Assembly (NCBI GenBank): GCA_017994195.1
Contig: JAGOLG010000005.1
Location: 1 to 34,969 of the forward strand
From: Rhabdochlamydiaceae bacterium
GTDB taxonomy: Bacteria > Chlamydiota > Chlamydiia > Chlamydiales > Rhabdochlamydiaceae
Length of the DNA: 34,969 bases
Direction of reading: 5' to 3'
In this document: in pieces, positions 28,200 to 34,969 of the stretch
Numbering within the stretch: position 1 is the first letter of the stretch
Layout of the letters: each line of letters starts with the position of its first letter
The notes under the pieces: model-generated
Database searches by the model: none
Told to the model about the DNA's origin: nothing
The model's input: only the letters and a program-made list of their open reading frames with translations
Made by a program: the position numbers and the translations under genes

Positions 28200-30299
28200 A
28201 TGGAGAGCTATTTATCCGCAGACCACTACGACCTTGTTACGCCGGATGGAAAAATTACACAGATTGAAAAATCTCACGTCCAAGTTGAGATCGAAAACAT
28301 TTCCCCTTTTTTTGTGGGATACGCGATTCCAAAAGAGCTTGTAGTTTTTAACTTTAAAAGCACGCTGGCCCAGCTCGGACTTAACGCTACCCTCCTAGAT
28401 CTCGAGCTTATTCCCCATCAACATAAAGCCATCTGCCGCCTCAAGATCGATGCGCTCGGACCCCTTGCAAAACTCATGCTCCCGCTTCTTACATCCGGCG
28501 CTTACATCGGAAAACTTTTTGCAGCAGACGACCGGCGAAGAGTGCGCGATCCCGAATACCTCACGCGGATGTTTGGCAGATCGGATCGGGAAGGTAGACC
28601 CCTTTTATCCCTTGGAGGATTGCAAGGAACCGACGGGCTCATTTTAGAAAAAATCGAGGGACGTGCAGTTGCCTACATCGCGCTCTTAGAAGGAACAGTG
28701 ACCTATAATAAATCCGTCGAAGGGCTGCTTCCTACCCTTGCGAAGGGGCTGCTTGATCCAGAGGCAGCTCTCCGAAAACTACTTCAGCTCGATCAGGAGT
28801 GGAATACCGATGCTCCAAGAGTTGTGCATTCAGGAGATATTCTTCTTGTGAAAACGCTTCCTCTTCATATTCGTACGGTTTTTGGACGCGTCATCGCAGA
28901 CATGCTTCCCCAAGGAGTGTTTCACACGTCTGCTTCCGTTCTTCAACCTGACACTCAAGCTTCCGGAGACGTTTATGAACTCTTCGGCTCATCGGAAAAA
29001 GAGCTGCGAGACATCCCCCTTGAATTTTACACACTAGAGCCTCACCGCGAGCATGTCTTTTTTGCCGACCGCGATCAGCTCCAGGCAGCGCTGGAAGAGC
29101 CGCAGGCGCTTTTTAAAGCGTTTGAAACAACACCCGCTCCCATGCATCATCTCGCTGCCGTCTTTGTGGTCAAAGGCGAGCAGCTCCTTAAACTAAAACC
29201 GACCGATTGGATCGCGCGCGAGCCGCGCATGAGCGAGTTTCCAGGCGTGATTAATCCCAACCGTCAAGCTGCCGCTGTTGAAAAATATATCCACCAGCAG
29301 CCCTCTTATCCGTTCTTAAAAGCAATCGAAGACGGCATCATCACCAGCGAAGGCATTCTCCTCACTCGTTACTTTCCCTCTCCACTCTTAAAGCAAATGC
29401 TCCTCAATGATCAAATCCACAGATATCTCAAGCGGATTTATTTCCAATCACCCTCTCTCACCTATGGAGAATTCTTCTCTCATGAAGACCGCTCCATGCT
29501 GCTTGATCTTGCAAAATTCGGCATTCCTACTTATTGGGTTGATAGAACCTCTCAAAAAGTGCTCCAGTATCTTCCCAAGCCAGGAAAAGATTCCGGCATG
29601 TTCGTTCCTCCTGAATTCACTGAAACCTTTTTGAAAGCCACCCTTTTCGGCATTTACGGCTCTAACCTTCTGGATCTTGATTTTGATAAAGAACTCACAG
29701 AGCTCCTTCAGGGCATTTTAAAGCTTCGCAGCGAAGTAAACCATCCCCTCTTAAATCCCGACATCCCCATCGCGCTTGTCTCCGGAGGCGGCCCTGGCAC
29801 GATGAGCCTTGGCAACCGTGTTGCCAAATCGCTCGGCATCCTCTCTTGCGCTAATATCATGGACTTCCGTGGAAAAAAAGGATCTGTTGTCAACGAACAA
29901 AACCAAAATCCTTATATTGATGCCAAGATGACTTACCGCTTGGATAAACTCGTCGAAAGACAATCGGAATTTAACCTCGATTTCCCTCTCTTTTTAATGG
30001 GGGGAATCGGCACGGATTTTGAGTATGCTTTAGAAGAAGTCCGCAGAAAAGTCGGCGCAACGACAGCCACACCTATTCTTCTCTTCGGAGAGCCCGATTA
30101 TTGGTCTGAAAAAATCACCCATCGGTTCCAGTGCAATCTTAAATCAGGAACGATTGCCGGATCAGAATGGATCAGCAATTGCTTTTTTTGCGTACGAACG
30201 GCCGTTGAAGGACTCAAAATCTACAAACAGTTTTTCAGCGGAACGCTCAAGATTGGACCTCAAGGCCCCATCTACGAAAAAGGATTTGTCTCTCCTTAG
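28200..30299 (+). CDS. Large protein with C-terminal LOG-like nucleotide-binding domain
   Basis: A 699-residue protein. The last 180 residues or so resemble the LOG / TIGR00730 Rossmann fold: SGGGPGTMS around 528-536 and GGIGT at 601-605, matching the usual GGGPGxM and PGGxGT pair, though the proline before the second motif is methionine. LOG proteins cleave nucleoside 5'-monophosphates at the glycosidic bond. The first 500 residues match nothing I know. I chose the ATG at 28200; the TTG at 28164 is the -35 box of a likely promoter. C. trachomatis, as I remember it, has a large hypothetical gene next to its HIT and metal-hydrolase genes, so this may be its counterpart. Its 3' end overlaps the convergent gene by 4 nt. 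Confidence 0.8.
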   Translation: MESYLSADHYDLVTPDGKITQIEKSHVQVEIENISPFFVGYAIPKELVVFNFKSTLAQLGLNATLLDLELIPHQHKAICRLKIDALGPLAKLMLPLLTSGAYIGKLFAADDRRRVRDPEYLTRMFGRSDREGRPLLSLGGLQGTDGLILEKIEGRAVAYIALLEGTVTYNKSVEGLLPTLAKGLLDPEAALRKLLQLDQEWNTDAPRVVHSGDILLVKTLPLHIRTVFGRVIADMLPQGVFHTSASVLQPDTQASGDVYELFGSSEKELRDIPLEFYTLEPHREHVFFADRDQLQAALEEPQALFKAFETTPAPMHHLAAVFVVKGEQLLKLKPTDWIAREPRMSEFPGVINPNRQAAAVEKYIHQQPSYPFLKAIEDGIITSEGILLTRYFPSPLLKQMLLNDQIHRYLKRIYFQSPSLTYGEFFSHEDRSMLLDLAKFGIPTYWVDRTSQKVLQYLPKPGKDSGMFVPPEFTETFLKATLFGIYGSNLLDLDFDKELTELLQGILKLRSEVNHPLLNPDIPIALVSGGGPGTMSLGNRVAKSLGILSCANIMDFRGKKGSVVNEQNQNPYIDAKMTYRLDKLVERQSEFNLDFPLFLMGGIGTDFEYALEEVRRKVGATTATPILLFGEPDYWSEKITHRFQCNLKSGTIAGSEWISNCFFCVRTAVEGLKIYKQFFSGTLKIGPQGPIYEKGFVSP

Positions 30300-31498
30300 A
30301 ATCCCCAGGAAAAGCCCAGTTCTCCATACTGCGTGCGCTTATTGAAGAACTGACCTTCATACGAAAAGCCCTCATGATAGGCAACATACAGCCTCATCTT
30401 ACGGCCGACGCCTTGAAGCTTGCTCAGCTCGTATCCCATTTTAAATGACATATCAAGCTCCCAGTTATGCTGCTCCCAGTTTTCCATGTGGGCAGCAAAA
30501 AACGGCGTTCCATACAGACGGTGATAGTAAAGCTTTTGGCCAAACAAACGAATTTCTGTTCCCCACATCACATACAAAGGCTTTAACCTAAATGAAGGGT
30601 CGCTGTGAAACACCACACCCGGACCACCATAGACTCTTAGCCCGCTGGAAAACTGGTAAGAGTTGATCCAGTCAATGGCTTCAAAACTCGGATTTTTGCG
30701 TTTCTTTAAAAACTTTGGATTGTCGACAATGAATTCATCACCCAAATGTCCTGAAATATGGTAAGGGCGCATGCGAAATGACCATTTATTGCAGGCATAG
30801 GACACCGGAATGCCCACCAAATAGTCCGTATTCATCAGCTCACAATCGCCTCCTCCTCTATGAAGAACATGACTGAAGTTAAACACAGCCCAGACCCCTG
30901 CAGAAATCCCAATCTGCACATCTGCGCCTGATCCATTGACATTCAGCCATCTAAAAAATGGAAAGTCATCCCCTAATGAGACAGCAATAGCCTTACGGCC
31001 CATCACCCTATCGCCTGCTCGATAATTGACAGAATAAACAGGCTCTCTTGGATCTGCCACGAGCGGCTGAAAGAGAACTGTTGTCTGAGGAAACCAAACC
31101 CCAGACACGCGAGGCGCTTCCGTATATTTTTTTCGAGCAATGACTTCTTCTGATGTCAGCTCTTTTTTCACTTCAACCGACTTTACGCCTGGTAAATCTT
31201 GAATATAAGAAACAATACTTTTTGAAATCAGGTCGTTATTAGGAAGATTATAAAGAGTCACGTGGTGATCTTTGACCACGACAATCACATCGAATTCATA
31301 GTAGTTGGTATCGATCAGCGACTGAATATAGCCTTCAAGATACGGATCGGTTGCATGCTCAAAACTTTCAACCGGAAGCTGATCTCCTCCTCGAATGACC
31401 GAAAGCTCCGGATCAATTTTTACAATTTCCCCGCCAGTTTCATTCGCTCCCAAGCTCATCAAAAAAAGCGAAGATAGGACTATCGACCTAGACAGCAT
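30296..31498 (-). CDS. Exported outer-membrane beta-barrel candidate with N-terminal BON-like domain
   Basis: A 400-residue protein with a signal peptide (MLSRSIVLSSLFLMSLGA). Residues about 50-112 look like a BON domain: a helix, then VIVVVKDHHVTLYNLPNND, then a helix and GVKSVEV. The rest resembles DUF1207-type proteins: alternating strands rich in aromatic residues (RMRPYHISGHLGDE, SSGLRVYGGPGVVF), ending GFSWGF with the terminal phenylalanine typical of outer-membrane barrels. AAGGAG stands 4 nt before the ATG. BON domains often bind lipid or attach to the envelope. No operon partner; a tRNA gene diverges upstream. The barrel call is moderately sure. Confidence 0.8.
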   Translation of the reverse strand: MLSRSIVLSSLFLMSLGANETGGEIVKIDPELSVIRGGDQLPVESFEHATDPYLEGYIQSLIDTNYYEFDVIVVVKDHHVTLYNLPNNDLISKSIVSYIQDLPGVKSVEVKKELTSEEVIARKKYTEAPRVSGVWFPQTTVLFQPLVADPREPVYSVNYRAGDRVMGRKAIAVSLGDDFPFFRWLNVNGSGADVQIGISAGVWAVFNFSHVLHRGGGDCELMNTDYLVGIPVSYACNKWSFRMRPYHISGHLGDEFIVDNPKFLKKRKNPSFEAIDWINSYQFSSGLRVYGGPGVVFHSDPSFRLKPLYVMWGTEIRLFGQKLYYHRLYGTPFFAAHMENWEQHNWELDMSFKMGYELSKLQGVGRKMRLYVAYHEGFSYEGQFFNKRTQYGELGFSWGF

Positions 31499-31569
31499 AA
31501 TGCTCCTTGCAACCTGTTCTAAATGTCTCTATAACTGACTTCCCTATAAAATCCAAAAAATATTTTACA

Positions 31570-31599
31570 TTGCGAAAGCACATCCCTCTTCAGTATGAT
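31570..31599 (+). promoter_or_regulatory. Candidate promoter for the tRNA(CAT)
   Basis: TTGCGA (31570-31575) and TATGAT (31594-31599) are 18 bp apart. The predicted start is about 14 nt before the mature tRNA. Confidence 0.45.
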
Positions 31600-31619
31600 A
31601 AGACCTCTGAATTTCCAGA

Positions 31620-31692
31620 GGGGCAGTAGCTCAGTGGTTAGAGCGGCGGACTCATAACCCGTTGGTCAGTGGTTCAATCCCACTCTGCCCCA
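31620..31692 (+). tRNA. tRNA with CAT anticodon (elongator Met or Ile2)
   Basis: A 73-nt cloverleaf: acceptor GGGGCAG with CTGCCCC, D arm GCTC/GAGC, anticodon loop CTCATAA, T arm AGTGG/CCACT, discriminator A, no CCA encoded. The acceptor has a paired first base, so it is not the initiator. The variable-region pattern TTGGTC is like Ile2 (lysidine-modified) tRNAs, but sequence alone does not decide between Met and Ile. The last pair of the anticodon stem (31-39) is an A-C mismatch. The 3' half is repeated at 34722-34766. Confidence 0.93.
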
Positions 31693-31749
31693 TATTTCTT
31701 AAAGCGAAAAAAGATGTATGATTTCCCCAACTTTACTCAGTGAAAATAT

Positions 31750-32301
31750 ATGGTTCTTCTTAAAACTGATCGACTAATTCTTCGCCTGCCTAATGAGTCT
31801 GATAGCGTTCCATTTCAAGCTTTTGATGAACGAAATATAGGTCATATGTCCCCGTGGAGATCAGCAACTGGAGAGCCAAAAAAAGATCATAAAGCTCAGA
31901 TAATACAATGGGAACAAGAGTTTAAAGAAGGCAAATCCATTCGATTTCTATTATTTCTTAGAGATCATCCTGAAGATGAAATAGTTGGCTTCTGTAATTT
32001 TTCTCAGATCTTTCGAGGTCCTTTTCAAGCTTGTTATCTGGGCTATCACATTGGTGCAGCCTTTCAAGGGAAAGGGCTTATGTCAGAAGCTGTGGCAAAG
32101 GCTACTGAATATATGTTTGAAACGCAAAATCTCCATCGGATAATGGCCAATTATATGCCATCAAATGAAAGAAGTGCTCGACTACTTCATAGACTTGGAT
32201 TTGTGGTTGAAGGGCATGCTAAAAAGTATCTGCTTATTAACGGGCAATGGGAAGATCATATTCTAACTTCTTTGACAAACGAACACTGGCGTGCAGTATG
32301 A
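31750..32301 (+). CDS. rimJ: Ribosomal protein S5-alanine N-acetyltransferase RimJ
   Basis: A 183-residue GNAT enzyme that in E. coli acetylates the N-terminal alanine of ribosomal protein S5. The match to RimJ is close by eye: the ACYLGYHIG strand, the acetyl-CoA loop FQGKGLM, then LHRIMANYMPSNERSARLLHRLGF and KKYLLINGQWEDH, all hallmarks of RimJ rather than RimL. It is the first gene after the tRNA(CAT), and its stop overlaps the next gene's ATG (ATGA). Because it lies in a region flanked by tRNA sequence, it may be acquired, and the substrate could differ. Confidence 0.9.
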   Translation: MVLLKTDRLILRLPNESDSVPFQAFDERNIGHMSPWRSATGEPKKDHKAQIIQWEQEFKEGKSIRFLLFLRDHPEDEIVGFCNFSQIFRGPFQACYLGYHIGAAFQGKGLMSEAVAKATEYMFETQNLHRIMANYMPSNERSARLLHRLGFVVEGHAKKYLLINGQWEDHILTSLTNEHWRAV

Positions 32302-33467
32302 CAAAAGAACCTGTGCAGATCATATACTTAAATGGGCCATCGAGTAGCGGAAAGACAACTCTTGCAAAAGCATTACAACATGCATTTGAGGAACCTTTTC
32401 TGCATGTTGGGATTGATAAGATCATTGGATGGATGCCAGAGAAGGTTAATGATTGGACGGGGGGAGAAGCTCCTATCGGATACAGTTGGAAGAAAAGTGA
32501 AGATGCATCTGGCAATCCCATTCAGGAACTGCAAGCAGGCCCCTACGCCCAAAAGATAGGCAAAACATTTCAAGAAGTCATCCTCGCACTCGCTAAAATG
32601 GGTCATCGCATTGTTATTGATGATGTCTCTTTTGGCAAACAGCAACTTGATGAATGGAAGAAAACACTAAAAGGCTTTCAAGTTTTATGGGTTGGAGTAA
32701 ATGCTCCCCTTCCTGTTTTGGAACAGAGAGAAAAAGAGCGAGGCAATCGTATCCTAGGATCAGCAAGAGGACAGTTTCATAAAGTACATGTTGATGCCTC
32801 TTATGACTTGGAGATAGATACGCATCAAGCAAGCATTAGCGAAAATGTCGAAAAGATTAAGTCCCTTGCTTTATATCCTTCACATCTCATAGAAGCTCCT
32901 GCTAAAAATCTGATACGACCCATGAATGTGCATGATATTGCAAAAATAGTTAGTCGATATTCTTTTCCTTGGTCTACTCCAGAGAAAACTAAAGTCCTCT
33001 GGAATACATATTATCGTGAGCAGCAAGATAATATTCGCACCGTTGCAGTGTTAGAAAAAGATAATGAAATCCTTGGTTACGGCAGCTTACTACGAAAACC
33101 GGAATCCCCGTTTTTTGTAGATAAGAATATCCCAGAAATCAATGCAATCTGGATCGATGAAGATCATCGAGGGCAGGGACTCGGAACTGCCTTAATCAAA
33201 TGGCTTGAAAAGCTTGCGAGCCAGGAAGGTTATCAGCAACTAGGAATTGGAGTCGGATTATATAAAGACTATGGACCAGCACAAAAGCTTTACTTCCAAT
33301 TGGGATACGTCCCTGATGGCAATGGTATTACTTACAAAGGGCAACCCACTGTGCCTGGACAAACTTATCCATTAGACGATGATCTTATCCTTTGGTTAAT
33401 GAAGGGGCTGAGGATAAAAGAATTCCATTGTACGAGCAATCCATGTATATCAAAAGGTAGGCTTTAA
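32298..33467 (+). CDS. Fused phosphotransferase (CPT-like) and GNAT acetyltransferase
   Basis: A 389-residue two-domain protein. Residues 1-190 look like chloramphenicol phosphotransferase: P-loop GPSSSGKTT (13-21), D40 in VGIDKI at the catalytic position, then a VLWVGV strand and a C-terminal basic region. Residues about 205-370 form a GNAT domain, with the acetyl-CoA motif HRGQGLGTALI and a final LYFQLGYV strand. The start at 32298 is set by the ATGA overlap with rimJ. The last 17 or so residues read out of frame through the remains of another acetyltransferase, so the natural C-terminus may be lost. Drug or small-molecule modification is plausible; no substrate can be named. Confidence 0.82.
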   Translation: MTKEPVQIIYLNGPSSSGKTTLAKALQHAFEEPFLHVGIDKIIGWMPEKVNDWTGGEAPIGYSWKKSEDASGNPIQELQAGPYAQKIGKTFQEVILALAKMGHRIVIDDVSFGKQQLDEWKKTLKGFQVLWVGVNAPLPVLEQREKERGNRILGSARGQFHKVHVDASYDLEIDTHQASISENVEKIKSLALYPSHLIEAPAKNLIRPMNVHDIAKIVSRYSFPWSTPEKTKVLWNTYYREQQDNIRTVAVLEKDNEILGYGSLLRKPESPFFVDKNIPEINAIWIDEDHRGQGLGTALIKWLEKLASQEGYQQLGIGVGLYKDYGPAQKLYFQLGYVPDGNGITYKGQPTVPGQTYPLDDDLILWLMKGLRIKEFHCTSNPCISKGRL

Positions 33468-33558
33468 GATAGTTGGGGAGTTTATTGCCAGCTGGCATCC
33501 CGTGCCTCACTACCAAATGGAACTTGTTATGAAAGACCTTTTGAAGGCAAAAAAATGA
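33418..33558 (+). pseudogene. C-terminal remnant of a GNAT acetyltransferase
   Basis: In the frame +1 relative to the fusion gene, 33418-33558 encodes 46 residues that read as the end of an AAC(6')-like GNAT enzyme: VRAIHVYQKVGFKIVGEF, then PHYQMELVMKDLL. A stop codon lies just upstream in this frame (33415-33417) and no start is available, so only the tail of the gene remains. Its stop (33556-33558) overlaps the ATG of the nitrilase gene (ATGA), so the two were once coupled. Confidence 0.75.
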
Positions 33559-34376
33559 ATGAACTTCCCTTAAAGGCTCAAATTCGAGTCGCCGCTTATC
33601 AAGCCGCTCCAAAACCTATCCTTGATGCTCGAAAAGAGCAGATTCATAATGCACTGCAAAAGGCAGATGCAGAGAAAATCGATTTTATCTGCTTTCCTGA
33701 AGGCTTTTTGACTGGGTATTATGCTCAAGAATCGCTAGCTAGGAAGACAAGCCTGGAGGTCCAGGGGAATATCTTTAAAGATTTTCTCCTAGAAATTAGT
33801 CAGTACCGTGTCACCATAATCATCGGCTTCAATGAAGTAGCTGACAATGACATTTTCGATTCGGTAGCAATCATTGAAAATGGCAATCTTCTGGGTATCC
33901 AAAGAAAACATTACCTCTATCACGATTACTACACTCCAGGAGTCACTTTCTCGTGCTTACAAAGCAAAGGTGTTTCATTTGGCGTCATCGTCTGCTTAGA
34001 TTCCAATTACTTTGAACCGGCACGCCTTCTTGCTATTCAGGGCGCTACTATTCTCTTCTGTCCTATGTGTAACAAGGTCCCCTTGCAGCACCCGTATGCC
34101 AAGCGCCCACCCTATTACAGTCACTTTGTCGCACGTAGCCATGAAAATCGCTTATGGCTAGTTGCTGCTGATTGGGTATGGAGTGATGATGGAGAAATGG
34201 TCTGTCCTGGCCATAGTGTTATCTACGACCCCGATGGACAAGAAATTGCACGCAGCAACGAAGGAGAGGAACAATTTGTAGTTATTGATATCCCCTTAGA
34301 TCGCTTGTTTTATGAAAAAGGAAGAAGAATTCATGGAAGCCCCATACTTGCTCAAGAGATGGCAAGGTCTGTTTAA
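33555..34376 (+). CDS. Nitrilase/carbon-nitrogen hydrolase family protein
   Basis: A 273-residue amidase-type enzyme with the complete catalytic triad: E49 (FPEGF), K118 (QRKHY) and C147 (VCLDS). The sequence is continuous over the usual length of the family and ends normally. These enzymes hydrolyse amides or nitriles; the substrate cannot be read from sequence. Start at 33555 follows GAAGG by 7 nt and overlaps the stop of the acetyltransferase remnant. It is the last plus-strand gene of the accessory cassette. Confidence 0.9.
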   Translation: MNELPLKAQIRVAAYQAAPKPILDARKEQIHNALQKADAEKIDFICFPEGFLTGYYAQESLARKTSLEVQGNIFKDFLLEISQYRVTIIIGFNEVADNDIFDSVAIIENGNLLGIQRKHYLYHDYYTPGVTFSCLQSKGVSFGVIVCLDSNYFEPARLLAIQGATILFCPMCNKVPLQHPYAKRPPYYSHFVARSHENRLWLVAADWVWSDDGEMVCPGHSVIYDPDGQEIARSNEGEEQFVVIDIPLDRLFYEKGRRIHGSPILAQEMARSV

Positions 34377-34518
34377 AAAACTCAAGATTAGTTTGGTCCA
34401 ACATCACCCCTCTTATTGGGAAAAGCCTAAAAAGAACTTTTGTTTCTCTTGCCTTAGTTTTTTCGATGAGTTTCTTTGCAACTTCAATGAAATCAATTTT
34501 TTCTTTTATCTGATCCAT
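34282..34518 (-). CDS. Doubtful short open frame with a good ribosome-binding site
   Basis: A 78-residue frame, convergent with the nitrilase gene and overlapping its last 95 nt. AGAGGA stands 4 nt before the ATG, and the first 50 residues (IDFIEVAKKLIEK, then a basic, then a hydrophobic stretch) look protein-like. The last 30 are antisense to the nitrilase and may be read-through of a truncated gene. No family recognised. It could be a remnant or chance. Confidence 0.25.
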   Translation of the reverse strand: MDQIKEKIDFIEVAKKLIEKTKARETKVLFRLFPIRGVMLDQTNLEFFKQTLPSLEQVWGFHEFFFLFHKTSDLRGYQ

Positions 34519-34721
34519 ATATTCCTCTAAAAGAGAGTCATATTATCAAGAATTTGGGTTTACTCGTATCCAAAATGCAGCATATTTTTGTTGCAAATTT
34601 GGTGCAGTTCTGCGCAACTGATCACGGCTATTGGCAGTAGACTGCAACTTTCAGTTCTCTTTAATGCGTTGATTCTATTATCGTTAAGTATCGCCATCTG
34701 TTGTGGTTGATTGTTAGATGA
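34519..34721. other. Non-coding stretch before the tRNA fragment
   Basis: Together with the preceding doubtful frame, 34377-34789 is the longest part of the window without a supported gene. Apart from that frame and the tRNA-like segment at 34722-34766, I see no clear gene, repeat or terminator here. GTTAGA at about 34713 may be a trace of the tRNA D arm. Confidence 0.5.
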
Positions 34722-34766
34722 GGACTCATAACCCGTTCCTCGCTGGTTCAATCCCAGCTTGCCCCA
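34722..34766 (+). repeat. tRNA(CAT) 3'-half fragment, candidate attachment-site remnant
   Basis: 45 nt aligned without gaps to the 3' part of the tRNA at 31648-31692, with 38 identities, including GGACTCATAACCCGTT without change. The four changed T-stem positions compensate (AGTGG/CCACT becomes GCTGG/CCAGC), so this is a piece of a once functional tRNA, not a decayed copy of the neighbour. The 5' half is missing. Confidence 0.8.
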
Positions 34767-34789
34767 ATTTTCATATTTTAAGGTATGCC

Positions 34790-34969
34790 GTGTCCGATGA
34801 AAAAATGATGAATCAAGGTCAAATCCTACTCTACCAGACTGAAGATGGCCGTCAGCGGATTGAGGTGCGGCTTGAACAAGGTACTGTTTGGTTATCTCAG
34901 ACGCTTATGGCAGAGCTTTTCCAAACAACTGTCGCAAATATAAATCTCCATATTAAAAATATTTACGAT
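34790..34969 (+). CDS. RhuM-family protein, N-terminal part (runs off the window)
   Basis: The first 60 residues of an open frame that continues past the window. It starts at GTG with AAGG 6 nt before it and reads MSDEKMMNQGQILLYQ, then the RhuM hallmark pattern TEDGRQRIEVRLEQGTVWLS and AELFQTTVANINLHIKNIY, a DNA-binding-like N-terminus. RhuM was first named from a Salmonella pathogenicity island, and family members are common on genomic islands; the function is not settled. It lies 24 nt after the tRNA fragment. An ATG at 34805 is a weaker alternative start. Confidence 0.85.
   Translation, partial: MSDEKMMNQGQILLYQTEDGRQRIEVRLEQGTVWLSQTLMAELFQTTVANINLHIKNIYD

Noticed and set aside
34560-34751. 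A 63-residue minus-strand open frame
   Set aside because: It runs through the tRNA fragment, has no ribosome-binding site that stands out, and resembles no protein.

Overview
The window looks like chromosome from a member of the Chlamydiae, probably an environmental, amoeba-associated lineage (Parachlamydia/Waddlia-like). Three things suggest this. EF-Tu, RpoB, RpoC and the ribosomal proteins read as chlamydial-type. The orders fabH-fabD-fabG-acpP and infA / tRNA-Thr-tuf-tRNA-Trp-secE-nusG-rplK-rplA-rplJ-rplL-rpoB-rpoC match chlamydial gene order as I remember it. A transaldolase gene also lies close to rpoC. The genus is not determined; all names come from reading the protein sequences, with no database search.

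Layout. (1) 17-2936, minus: type II fatty-acid synthesis operon with overlapping genes. (2) 3116-5654, plus: two overlapping genes for unrecognised proteins; the first is a multi-pass membrane protein with a J-domain-like C-terminus. (3) 5717-8413, plus: four overlapping genes for small exported or membrane proteins running into tal; a perfect terminator-type hairpin lies inside the signal-peptide codons of the fourth. (4) 8414-10119, minus: a two-gene ABC-2 exporter. (5) 10210-22963, minus: the transcription/translation block (rpoC, rpoB, L7/L12, L10, L1, L11, NusG, SecE, tRNA-Trp, EF-Tu, tRNA-Thr, IF-1), with a strong terminator after rpoC and hairpins between rplL and rpoB. (6) 23041-26327: sufE on plus, convergent with a minus operon of a MYG1-like nuclease, a HIT protein and an exported HEAT-repeat protein. 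(7) 26390-28070, minus: three tandem paralogues with a Rossmann-like core and a membrane segment; the first two end in the same C-terminal tail, carried by a nearly identical 95-nt DNA unit. (8) 28200-31498: a large protein with a LOG-like C-terminal nucleotide-binding domain, convergent with an exported beta-barrel candidate (BON-like plus DUF1207-like).

(9) 31620-34766 looks like an acquired accessory cassette. It begins at an intact tRNA with a CAT anticodon and ends at a 45-nt copy of the 3' half of such a tRNA. Between them lie rimJ, a fused phosphotransferase-acetyltransferase, the remains of another acetyltransferase and a nitrilase-family hydrolase, joined by ATGA overlaps. A RhuM-family gene starts just beyond the tRNA fragment and runs off the window, which hints at a second island stacked behind the first. 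No integrase is visible.

The core blocks (1, 5) are ordinary. The less ordinary material is in regions 2, 3, 7 and 9. No CRISPR array, insertion sequence or rRNA gene was seen.
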